Positions 7,623 to 14,990 of a DNA stretch of 23,321 bases are shown in pieces. The position numbers and the translations under genes are program-made. Numbering within the stretch: position 1 is the first letter of the stretch; each line of letters starts with the position of its first letter. The notes under the pieces were generated by a model. It did no database searches. It saw only the letters and a program-made list of their open reading frames with translations, and was not told where the DNA came from. Location: contig JAGWVO010000009.1 in NCBI GenBank assembly GCA_018970845.1, positions 1 to 23,321 on the forward strand. Direction: 5' to 3'. The stretch is from Planctomycetota bacterium (GTDB lineage: Bacteria > Planctomycetota > Planctomycetia > Gemmatales > Gemmataceae).

Positions 7623-9071
7623 TCAGGCCAGGATGCCCTTCACCACCGAACCATGGATGTCGGTCAGCCGGTACTGCCGGCCTTGGTATCGGAAAGTCAG
7701 CTTCTCGTGGTTGATGCCGCACAGGTGCAGCATGGTCGCCTGCATGTCGTGGACATGAACCTTGTCCTGCACGATGTTCCAGGCGAAGTCGTCAGTGGCG
7801 CCCCATGTGGTGCCCGGCTTGATGCCGCCGCCGGCAAGCCACCAACTGTAAGCGCGGCCAAAGTGGTCCCGCCCACGGGGATTGGCCGGATCGCCCTGCC
7901 CGAAGGGGGTCCGGCCAAACTCGCCTCCCCACACCACGAGGGTGTCATCGAGCATTCCCCTCTCCTTCAGGTCCATCACCAAGGCGGCCGAGGGCCCCTC
8001 GGTGTCGCGGCACTGGTTTTCGAGTTGGGTGTGAAGGTTGCCGTGCTGGTCCCACCCCGAATGCATCAGTTGCACGAAGCGCACGCCCCTTTCAAGCAGC
8101 CGGCGGGCGATGAGGCAGTTGTTGGCGAAGGTTCCCTTCTTGAGGGCGTCGGGGCCGTAGCGCTCCACTCCGCGGCGGGTTTCCGTGGAAAAGTCGACGA
8201 GGTCGGGCACGCTCGACTGCATGCGGAAGGCCATCTCGTACTGGGCGATGCGGGTCTCGATCTCGGGGTCGGCGTTCTCGGCGAGGCGCGCCCCGTTGAG
8301 GTCGCGGATGTCGTCGAGTAGCGCGCGGCGCGCCTGGGGGGATACCCCCGCGGGATTCGCGAGGTAGGGGACAAGGTCGCCCGTGTTGCGGAAACGGACG
8401 CCCTGGAACCGGCTGGGCAGGAACCCGCTTCCCCAATAGTAGTCGAAGAAAAGCTGGCCGCAGGTCTTGCCGCTGTCGCTTGAAGTCATCACGACGAAGG
8501 TGGGAAGGTTGTCGGTCTCGCAGCCCAGCCCGTACGAAAGCCACGCGCCCATGCTCGGACGGCCGGGAACCTGCGCTCCTGTCATGAAGAAGGTCACGCC
8601 GGGGGCATGATTGACCGCCTCGGTGTTCATGCTGCGCACCACGCAGATGTCATCGGCGATCGAACCGACGCCGGGGAGCATCTCGCTCAGTGATATTCCC
8701 GACTTTCCATACCTCTTGAACGGCTTGATTGACGGCAGGCAGGGCCACTTGGCGTAGCCGCTCGACATGGTGGAGAGGCGGGTCGTGCCGCGCACCGATT
8801 CGGGGATGTCCTTTCCCGCCGTCTTGCGCATGACGGGCTTGTCGTCGAACAGGTCCACATGCGAGGGCCCGCCCCCCTGCCAAAGCACGACGACGCGCTT
8901 GGCTCGCGCCGGATGGTGCGGCAGGCCGGGAATCCCGGCGACGGTGCCGCTGGAAGCGGCGCCGCTCCTGCCGGCCAGCGTGGCCAGGGCGGCGATGCCG
9001 AGGCCGCCGCCCATGGCGGCCAGCATTTCCTTGCGGGATGGAAGAACCATGGGATTCGATTCGTCATTCAC
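7623..9071 (-). CDS. DUF1501 family exported protein (copy 2)
   Basis: About 482 residues. The start is taken as GTG at 9071, which overlaps the end of the PSCyt gene by 8 bases and has GAGG 9 bases upstream; the alternative is ATG at 9050. The N-terminus has SRKEMLAAMGGGLGIAALA, an export signal of Tat type with Arg-Lys in place of Arg-Arg. DUF1501 hallmarks are GGGPSHVDLFDDKP, a GVRFVQLMHSGWDQH block, GGEFGRTPFGQG, GRDHFGRAYSWWLAGG and GATDDFAWN. It differs from the other two copies in these blocks (WDQHGN and GRDHFG against GRDHN). The overlap with the PSCyt1-PSCyt2-PSD1 gene implies translational coupling and a tight functional pair. Likely a periplasmic or otherwise extracytoplasmic enzyme-like protein; substrate unknown. 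Confidence 0.94.
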   Translation of the reverse strand: MNDESNPMVLPSRKEMLAAMGGGLGIAALATLAGRSGAASSGTVAGIPGLPHHPARAKRVVVLWQGGGPSHVDLFDDKPVMRKTAGKDIPESVRGTTRLSTMSSGYAKWPCLPSIKPFKRYGKSGISLSEMLPGVGSIADDICVVRSMNTEAVNHAPGVTFFMTGAQVPGRPSMGAWLSYGLGCETDNLPTFVVMTSSDSGKTCGQLFFDYYWGSGFLPSRFQGVRFRNTGDLVPYLANPAGVSPQARRALLDDIRDLNGARLAENADPEIETRIAQYEMAFRMQSSVPDLVDFSTETRRGVERYGPDALKKGTFANNCLIARRLLERGVRFVQLMHSGWDQHGNLHTQLENQCRDTEGPSAALVMDLKERGMLDDTLVVWGGEFGRTPFGQGDPANPRGRDHFGRAYSWWLAGGGIKPGTTWGATDDFAWNIVQDKVHVHDMQATMLHLCGINHEKLTFRYQGRQYRLTDIHGSVVKGILA

Positions 9072-11577
9072 GGGTCATCGCCTCGTCAAGGTTCAGGATT
9101 CCAAGGCATACCGCGGCCATGGCGGCGTGCCTTTCGGCGGGAATCGACTCGTCGCGGGGGCTTTCACCCGCCTTGAGGAAAGCCCTGGCCGCGGCCGGAT
9201 CCGCCGAGTAGACGGCTTGCTGCCTTGCCAGCGACCTGGAAAGAAGTTCCATCTCAAGCCGGCTTGGTTCACGGCACACCACCCGCCGGAAAGCCTCGGC
9301 CAGCCATGACTCCGGCTTGTCCGATGACTTCATGACGCGCTGGGCGAGAGCCCGGGAGGCTTCCAGCCAAGTCGGGTCGTTGAGCATCGTGAGCGCGTGC
9401 AGGGGCGTGCTCGTCGCAGAGGCGCGCACACGGCAGGTTTGCCGGTTGGAGGAATCGAACATGTTGGCCGGGCCGACCGTGCGCCGCCAGAAGGTGTAGA
9501 GGCTTCGGCGGTAGAGGTCGTCGCCCTTGGATGCCGGGTAGGTGAAGTCCCTTTCCTTGGTGATGGCGAGCGCCTCCCAAACGGCGTCGGGCTGGTACGG
9601 ATAGACGGGGGCGCCACCGATGGCGTGGTTGGCCAATCCCGAGGCGGCCAAGGCCCAGTCGCGGAGGACCGACGCGGGCATCCGAAACCTGCCGGATCGG
9701 GAATAGAGCCTGTTTTCCGGATCCCTGGCGCGGTGTTCCGCGGTGATTTTGGCCGACTGCCGGTAGGTGGCGCTGGTGACGATCAGCCGCTGGAGTTTCT
9801 TCACGCTCCAGCCGTTCTCTCGGAACTCCACGGCGAGCCAATCGAGGAGTTGGCCATGCTCGGGATACTCGCTCTGGACACCGAAGTCCTCCGCGGTTTT
9901 CACGATTCCCTGGCCAAAGAAATGCTGCCAAATCCGGTTCACCTGAACCCTCGCGGTGAGCGGGTGGCCGGGTTGGAACAGCCACTGGGCGAACCCGAGC
10001 CTGCTGGCGGGAGCGTCCTTGGGCAACGGAGGCAGGAATTCAGGCGTGCCGAAGGATACCTTTTCCGTTCCCTTGAGGTACTCGCCCCTGTCAAGGATCT
10101 TGGTTTCTCGCGGGTTGGCGTCGCTCATGATCATGACGCGGGGAATTCGGTCGGCCTTGTAGGCCGCGAGTTGCTTGCGGAGTTCCTCAGCCTTGCCGGC
10201 TTCCGGCGACTTGCCCACGAAGCCGGCTCGCACCTTGGCGTCGAAGTGCTTCCGCAATTCGGAAGCCAGTTTCGCTGCGTCAGCCGGCTTGCGCTGTCCC
10301 TCGGGAACGGCCAGCAACTTCCTGACCGCCTCGGGCAGTTCCGGGCGCTTCTTCTCGTCCGCGACCGCCTTGGCCGACCAATCCTCGAACGCCTTGTCCT
10401 CCCGCTGCTTCAACGCGGCTTCCGCCGCCTTGATTTGCGACTCGAATTCGCCGATCCGCTTGTTGTTCTCCTCGGTGGGCAACTCGACCAGCGGGGGAGC
10501 CACCCGGATTCGCGAGGAAAAAAATTGCGGCGTGCCGCGCTCGGGCACACGGTTGAACGCGTCCATCAACCTGTAATAGTCGCGGCTTGTGATCGGGTCG
10601 TACTTGTGGTCGTGGCACTGGGCGCACGCCATTGTCAGCGCGAGCCAGTTGGTGGAGGTCGTGTCCATCCGGTCGAACAGGTTGACGAACCGCTGCTCCT
10701 CGGCAATGGCGCCGCCCTCGCCGTTGAGCATGTGGTTGCGATTGAACCCGCTGGCGATCTTCTGGTCGTTGGTGGCGTTCGGCAAAAGGTCGCCGGCCAG
10801 TTGCCATGTGCTGAATTGGTCGAACGGCATGTCCTGGTTGTAGGCGCGCACGACCCAGTCGCGCCAAATCCATTGCCAGGTGTCGCCATCCTGCTGGAAG
10901 CCGTTGCTGTCGGCGTAGCGGGCGGCATCAAGCCAGGAAAGGGCCATCCGCTCGCCGTAGTGCGGGCTGGCCAGCAATTTTTCGACCAGCTTCGCGTAGG
11001 CGTCGGGGGAGCGGTCATTGACGAACAGGCGCACCTCGTCCGGCGTGGGCGGCAACCCGGTCAGGTCGATGGACAGACGCTTGATCAGCGTGGGCCGGTC
11101 GGCTTCAGGCGAAGGAGGCAAGCCACCCGATTCAAGACGCGCCAGGACGAACGCGTCGATGGGGTTGCGCGCCCACGCGTTGTCGCGAACCTTCGGCGGA
11201 GCGGGCCGGACAGGGGCGACAAAGGCCCAGTGCTCCGAATAGCCCGCGCCTTCGGCAATCCACCGTTCGAGAAGTTCCATCTGGGATTCGGACAACTTGC
11301 GGTTGGAACCGGCCGGCGGCATCAACTTCTTGTCGCCATGGGCGCGAATCCGCTTGGTTAGTTCGCTCTCATCCTTTTTGCCGGGAACGATGGCCCCTGA
11401 TTTGACGGCTTCGGCCCGCTGGTCGAGCCTGAGATCACCCTTGCGCTTGTTGGCGTCCTGACCGTGACAATAAAAGCAGTTCTCCGAGAGGATAGGCCTG
11501 ATATCGCGGTTGAAGTCGATGGGCGCCGCCAAGGGCAGCAAGGCCGCGGCCAATGTCAGGAGAGTCATCGTGGCCAT
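9064..11577 (-). CDS. PSCyt1-PSCyt2-PSD1 planctomycete cytochrome-like protein
   Basis: An 837-residue exported protein with the full domain order. A signal peptide (residues 1-18) is followed by PSCyt1 (about 20-115), with the heme motif CFYCH at 34-38 and a possible axial Met in KKLMPPAG near residue 86. PSCyt2 (DUF1549) spans about 133-330, ending with CAQCHDHKYDP (CxxCH at 318-322). A charged linker (about 360-500) precedes PSD1 (DUF1553, about 540-800), with VNRIWQHFFGQGIV. The start could be 11577 or the ATG at 11568; neither has a strong ribosome site. It lies 66 bases downstream of mtaB on the same strand and overlaps the DUF1501 gene that follows. Two CxxCH motifs suggest up to two c-type hemes and an electron-transfer or oxidoreductase role; the reaction is unknown. 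Confidence 0.94.
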   Translation of the reverse strand: MATMTLLTLAAALLPLAAPIDFNRDIRPILSENCFYCHGQDANKRKGDLRLDQRAEAVKSGAIVPGKKDESELTKRIRAHGDKKLMPPAGSNRKLSESQMELLERWIAEGAGYSEHWAFVAPVRPAPPKVRDNAWARNPIDAFVLARLESGGLPPSPEADRPTLIKRLSIDLTGLPPTPDEVRLFVNDRSPDAYAKLVEKLLASPHYGERMALSWLDAARYADSNGFQQDGDTWQWIWRDWVVRAYNQDMPFDQFSTWQLAGDLLPNATNDQKIASGFNRNHMLNGEGGAIAEEQRFVNLFDRMDTTSTNWLALTMACAQCHDHKYDPITSRDYYRLMDAFNRVPERGTPQFFSSRIRVAPPLVELPTEENNKRIGEFESQIKAAEAALKQREDKAFEDWSAKAVADEKKRPELPEAVRKLLAVPEGQRKPADAAKLASELRKHFDAKVRAGFVGKSPEAGKAEELRKQLAAYKADRIPRVMIMSDANPRETKILDRGEYLKGTEKVSFGTPEFLPPLPKDAPASRLGFAQWLFQPGHPLTARVQVNRIWQHFFGQGIVKTAEDFGVQSEYPEHGQLLDWLAVEFRENGWSVKKLQRLIVTSATYRQSAKITAEHRARDPENRLYSRSGRFRMPASVLRDWALAASGLANHAIGGAPVYPYQPDAVWEALAITKERDFTYPASKGDDLYRRSLYTFWRRTVGPANMFDSSNRQTCRVRASATSTPLHALTMLNDPTWLEASRALAQRVMKSSDKPESWLAEAFRRVVCREPSRLEMELLSRSLARQQAVYSADPAAARAFLKAGESPRDESIPAERHAAMAAVCLGILNLDEAMTRE

Positions 11578-11590
11578 CCGTGATGGTGAT

Positions 11591-11608
11591 GAAAGATTCT
11601 CATCTTTC
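11591..11608 (-). other. Short perfect inverted repeat upstream of the PSCyt1 gene
   Basis: GAAAGAT and ATCTTTC form a perfect 7-bp stem with a 4-base loop, 13 bases before the start codon at 11577. No T-run follows on the minus strand, so it is not a convincing terminator. It might shape the 5' leader of the PSCyt gene or be chance. Confidence 0.3.
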
Positions 11609-11643
11609 TCCAGTCTATTCCATCCCGCAAGGGATTGCGCAAG

Positions 11644-12984
11644 TCAGGCCATCGCAAGCGCCGTCCTGCCCGCGACGCCCTTCGCCTCGCCCGTCAGGAG
11701 GCCGGCTTCAACGGATGTCGCGCGAACGGCGACCACCCGCCTCCTAAGGCCTTCAATTTCGCCCCGAAAGCGGACCTTGACGCCGCGGCAGGCCGTTCCA
11801 ATCACCCATCCCTCGCCATCGCCACATTCCGCGACCACACCAAGGTCGCGGCCGATCAGGCTTTCCCGGTATTCGCGGGACATTTCTAGGGCCAACGCCT
11901 CAAGCCTGAGACGCCTTTCGCGCGCCACGCGCGGATCGACCGTGCCGGGGAAAGACCATGCATCCGTTCCGCGACGGGGGCTGTAGCTGAACACATGAAT
12001 GTCGGAAAACCTCGCCGCGCGTGCCACTTCGAGGGTCGCCTCGAAGTCGGCGTCGGTTTCACCGGGAAATCCCACGATGATGTCGGTGCTGATGGCGGGG
12101 TTGTCGAGTGACTCGCGCAGGTTCAGGCAGCGTTCGAGGTAGCTTTCCGCGGTGTACCTCCGCCTCATCAGGCGCAAAACGGCATTCGACCCGCTTTGCA
12201 GGCAAAGGTGAAGGTGTGGGACGATCCGGGAATCCCCGGCCAGCCTCCTGATGAGTTCAGGGTGGGCCTCGGCGGCGTCGAGGCTCGACAACCGGAAACG
12301 GCATCCCCCGGGCAATTCCAAAAGCGCGTCCAGGAGATGCCACAGGCGGGTCCACCGCTCCCTGGGCTTGCCCTTGCTCAGATCAAGTCCGTAATGGCCG
12401 AGATGAATTCCCGTCAGGACGATTTCGCGGTAGCCGGAATCCATCAGGCGGCCGGCCTCACCGATGATCGCCTCCACGGGCTTGCTTCCGAACCTGGGCC
12501 GCACCTTGGGGATGATGCAGTAGGCGCAATCGAGCAGGCAACCGTCCTGAACCTTGAGAAACGCCCTCTGGTGATGGTCGAACCGGCTGATGCCGGAATC
12601 GGGCGAAACCACCCCGAACCGCGCCAGTTGGGATGCCAGGTCGGCGCGTGAATCCAAAACGGCCGTCACCCCGGGCAGGGCGGCCATCGTTTCCGGATCG
12701 GATGCCGTGGCGCAGCCCATCACCCCGATTCGGGCACCCGGGTTTTCACGGCCAAGGCGGCGAACCGCCAGGCGGGCCTTGGCATCGGCATCGTGGGTGA
12801 CGGTGCAGGTGTTGACGAGGCAAAGGTCGGCCGGCTCCCCCTCGCCCGCCGCGGTCCAACCGGCGCCCTCGAGCATTTCCAGGGTCCGCTGCGACTCGTA
12901 TTGGTTGGCGCGGCAACCGAGGGTCACGAGCCTCACTCGACCCGGAGGGACCGATTGTTCTGGCAATTCGGGGCTCATTGGCAT
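11644..12984 (-). CDS. mtaB: MtaB-like tRNA methylthiotransferase (radical SAM)
   Basis: About 446 residues, the usual size for MtaB, which adds a methylthio group to t6A37 of ANN-decoding tRNAs using two 4Fe-4S clusters and S-adenosylmethionine. The N-terminal UPF0004 domain supplies Cys24 (TLGCRANQYES), Cys60 (VNTCTVTHDAD) and Cys91 (VMGCA). The radical SAM motif is CLLDCAYC, with Cys149, Cys153 and Cys156. TGIHLGHYGLDL is characteristic of the MtaB branch rather than MiaB or RimO. A C-terminal TRAM-like stretch follows the radical SAM core. The start at 12984 (or 12978) is chosen because the family begins just before the LGC motif; the frame runs open to 13284, but that extension overlaps leuC. 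It is divergent from leuC. The distinction from MiaB rests on motif resemblance only. Confidence 0.88.
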   Translation of the reverse strand: MPMSPELPEQSVPPGRVRLVTLGCRANQYESQRTLEMLEGAGWTAAGEGEPADLCLVNTCTVTHDADAKARLAVRRLGRENPGARIGVMGCATASDPETMAALPGVTAVLDSRADLASQLARFGVVSPDSGISRFDHHQRAFLKVQDGCLLDCAYCIIPKVRPRFGSKPVEAIIGEAGRLMDSGYREIVLTGIHLGHYGLDLSKGKPRERWTRLWHLLDALLELPGGCRFRLSSLDAAEAHPELIRRLAGDSRIVPHLHLCLQSGSNAVLRLMRRRYTAESYLERCLNLRESLDNPAISTDIIVGFPGETDADFEATLEVARAARFSDIHVFSYSPRRGTDAWSFPGTVDPRVARERRLRLEALALEMSREYRESLIGRDLGVVAECGDGEGWVIGTACRGVKVRFRGEIEGLRRRVVAVRATSVEAGLLTGEAKGVAGRTALAMA

Positions 12985-13036
12985 GAACCGAAAGATACGG
13001 GGGGGCCGGCGAGCCATGTCGCCAGCGAACGAGTCC

Positions 13037-13048
13037 CATGATATCATG
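13037..13048. promoter_or_regulatory. Perfect 12-bp palindrome between mtaB and leuC, possible operator
   Basis: CATGATATCATG is a perfect palindrome within the 103-base divergent gap, 40 bases before the leuC start. The surrounding gap is otherwise short of clear promoter boxes. Palindromes of this length in a divergent promoter region are candidates for binding a dimeric regulator, but only one copy is seen and no regulator gene lies adjacent. Confidence 0.3.
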
Positions 13049-13087
13049 ATTGTTCCCCCTGAAATGACGGCTGGAGACGAAGGCCCC

Positions 13088-14398
13088 ATGGCTGGAATGA
13101 CCCTGACGGAGAAGATTCTGGCGAGGCACGCCGGCAAGCCCTCCGTGCAACCGGGCGACAACATCTGGGTGGATGTGGACATCTTGATGACCCATGATGT
13201 GTGCGGCCCCGGCACCATCGGCGTCTTCCACCAAAACTTTGGCCGCGACGCGAAAGTATGGGACCGCGACAAGGTGGTCATCATCCCCGACCACTACATC
13301 TTCACCGCAGACGCGATGGCCAACAGGAATGTCGATGTGCTCCGGTCGTTCGTGGCCGAGCAGAAATTGCCGCATTTTTATGATGTGGGCACGGACAGGT
13401 ACAAGGGTGTCTGCCATATCGCCCTGCCCGAGGAGGGGCATACAAGGCCCGGGGAAATCCTCCTTGGAACCGACAGCCACACCTGCACCGCCGGCGCCTT
13501 CGGCGAGTTCGCCACCGGCATCGGCAACACCGACGCGGGATTCGTGCTGGGCACCGGCAAGACCTGGCTGAAGGTTCCCCCGACTCTCAGGTTCGTGTTC
13601 AAGGGTGAACTGCCTCCCTACCTCATGGCCAAGGACCTCATCCTTGCCGTCATCGGAGACATTGGTTGCGACGGCGCCACCTACCAGGCCATGGAGTTCG
13701 ATGGCGACGGAGTTTTCTGCCTCGGGATCGAGGAGCGGATGACCCTCTGCAACATGGCCATCGAGGCCGGCGGCAAGAATGGCATCATCCGCGCCGACAA
13801 GAAAACCGTCGACTTCGTGAAGTCCCGCGACAAGTCGGGCAAACCCTTCGTCGTCGAGCAAAGCGACCCGGATGCCCGCTTCGCCCGCGAATGGGTATAC
13901 GATGTCACCAAGCTCAAGCCCGTGGTGGCCAAGCCCCACAGCCCCGACAACCGGGCCTATGTGGATGAACTCAAGGGTTCGGCGATCGACCGCGCCTACA
14001 TCGGCTCATGCACGGGCGGCAAGATGACCGACTTCCGCGCCGCCGCCCGCCTGCTGAAGGGCCACACCGTGAAGGTTGACACCTTCGTGGTGCCCGCCAC
14101 CAGCGAGGTGGCCCGGCAACTTCGCACCGAGCGCGTCGACGGCGGGCCGACCCTCGAGGAAGTCTTCCTGAGCGCCGGGGCCAAGATGGGAGAACCGTCC
14201 TGCGCCGCGTGCCTGGGAGGCCCCTCCGACACATTCGGAAGGCTCAACACCCCCCTCAAGTGCATCAGCACGACCAACCGCAACTTCCCCGGCCGCATGG
14301 GACACAAGCAGGCGGAGGTGTTCCTGGCCAGCCCGCTCACCGTCGCCGCAAGCGCCCTCACCGGCACCATCACCGACCCCCGGGAGTTCCTGGCATGA
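13088..14398 (+). CDS. leuC: 3-isopropylmalate dehydratase, large subunit
   Basis: A 436-residue aconitase-family protein that, with LeuD, isomerises 2-isopropylmalate to 3-isopropylmalate in leucine synthesis in the cytoplasm. The 4Fe-4S ligands are visible as Cys308 (IGSCTGGK) and Cys372/Cys375 (SCAACLGG). The substrate-domain signature GTDSHTCTAGAFGEFATGIG lies at 127-146. Its length is that of the short LeuC type (about 420-430 residues), not the E. coli type (466). GSCTGG in place of the more common GSCTN is a form I recall from plant LeuC proteins. The start at 13088 follows AAGG closely; in-frame ATGs at 13064 and 13097 are alternatives. The stop overlaps the leuD start. A homoaconitase-type function is possible in principle, but the leuD partner and the motifs fit LeuC. 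Confidence 0.93.
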   Translation: MAGMTLTEKILARHAGKPSVQPGDNIWVDVDILMTHDVCGPGTIGVFHQNFGRDAKVWDRDKVVIIPDHYIFTADAMANRNVDVLRSFVAEQKLPHFYDVGTDRYKGVCHIALPEEGHTRPGEILLGTDSHTCTAGAFGEFATGIGNTDAGFVLGTGKTWLKVPPTLRFVFKGELPPYLMAKDLILAVIGDIGCDGATYQAMEFDGDGVFCLGIEERMTLCNMAIEAGGKNGIIRADKKTVDFVKSRDKSGKPFVVEQSDPDARFAREWVYDVTKLKPVVAKPHSPDNRAYVDELKGSAIDRAYIGSCTGGKMTDFRAAARLLKGHTVKVDTFVVPATSEVARQLRTERVDGGPTLEEVFLSAGAKMGEPSCAACLGGPSDTFGRLNTPLKCISTTNRNFPGRMGHKQAEVFLASPLTVAASALTGTITDPREFLA

Positions 14399-14967
14399 CG
14401 CTCCAACCCGTGATCCAGGGCAAGGCCTATGTCCTGGGCGACAACATCGACACCGACCAGATCATTCCGGCGCAGTACCTGACCTTCAACCCCGCCATTC
14501 CCGAGGAATACAGGCAGTTCGGCAAGTACGCCCTGGCCGGTGTTCCCGCGCCACAGGGGGGCCTCCCCAAGGGGCATGTGCCGTTCCACGCGCCCGGCGA
14601 CGAGTTCGTGTCGCCCTACAGGATCATCGTGGCCGGCAGGAATTTCGGCTGTGGCTCATCGCGCGAGCACGCGCCCGTGGCCCTTGACGCCGCCGGCATC
14701 AAGGCCGTGGTGGCCGAGTTCTACGCCCGCATCTTCTTCCGCAACTCCGTCAATGGCGGATATCTCATTCCCTTTGAGTCGGTCAAGAGGCTGTGCGACA
14801 CGGTCTGCACCGGCGACGAACTGCGGCTGGATGTGGCGGCGGGCAAGCTGGAAAACCTGACGGCGAGGGAGTCGTATGAACTCCGCCCCCTCGGGGAGGT
14901 CGCGCCGATCCTCGAGGCCGGCGGCATCTTCCCTTACGCCCGATCCAAGGGCCTGCTGAAAGCCTGA
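14395..14967 (+). CDS. leuD: 3-isopropylmalate dehydratase, small subunit
   Basis: A 190-residue swivel-domain subunit of isopropylmalate isomerase. It begins with GKAYVLGDNIDTDQIIPAQYL, matching the LeuD N-terminus, and carries the substrate-contact motif NFGCGSSREHAP at about residues 83-94, then EFYARIFFRNSVNGG. The start ATG at 14395 overlaps the leuC stop in an ATGA arrangement and has GGGAG upstream, so translation is coupled and equal amounts of both subunits are expected. The frame is open upstream to 14209 within leuC, which is a shadow. It is somewhat longer than the archaeal small subunits (about 165 residues). The next gene, a rhomboid fusion, follows after 23 bases on the same strand. 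Confidence 0.95.
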   Translation: MTLQPVIQGKAYVLGDNIDTDQIIPAQYLTFNPAIPEEYRQFGKYALAGVPAPQGGLPKGHVPFHAPGDEFVSPYRIIVAGRNFGCGSSREHAPVALDAAGIKAVVAEFYARIFFRNSVNGGYLIPFESVKRLCDTVCTGDELRLDVAAGKLENLTARESYELRPLGEVAPILEAGGIFPYARSKGLLKA

Positions 14968-14990
14968 CCGGAGGGGGAGGCGGGCGAACC

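Noticed and set aside
9397..11361. Plus-strand open frame of 654 codons
   Set aside because: Antisense to the PSCyt1-PSCyt2-PSD1 gene; long only because of high GC content and shared third-position bias.
12590..13087. Upstream extension of leuC
   Set aside because: It would overlap mtaB by several hundred bases and has no LeuC similarity before residue 1 of the chosen start.
12985..13284. Upstream extension of mtaB
   Set aside because: It would run into leuC on the other strand; MtaB proteins begin just before the first LGC motif.
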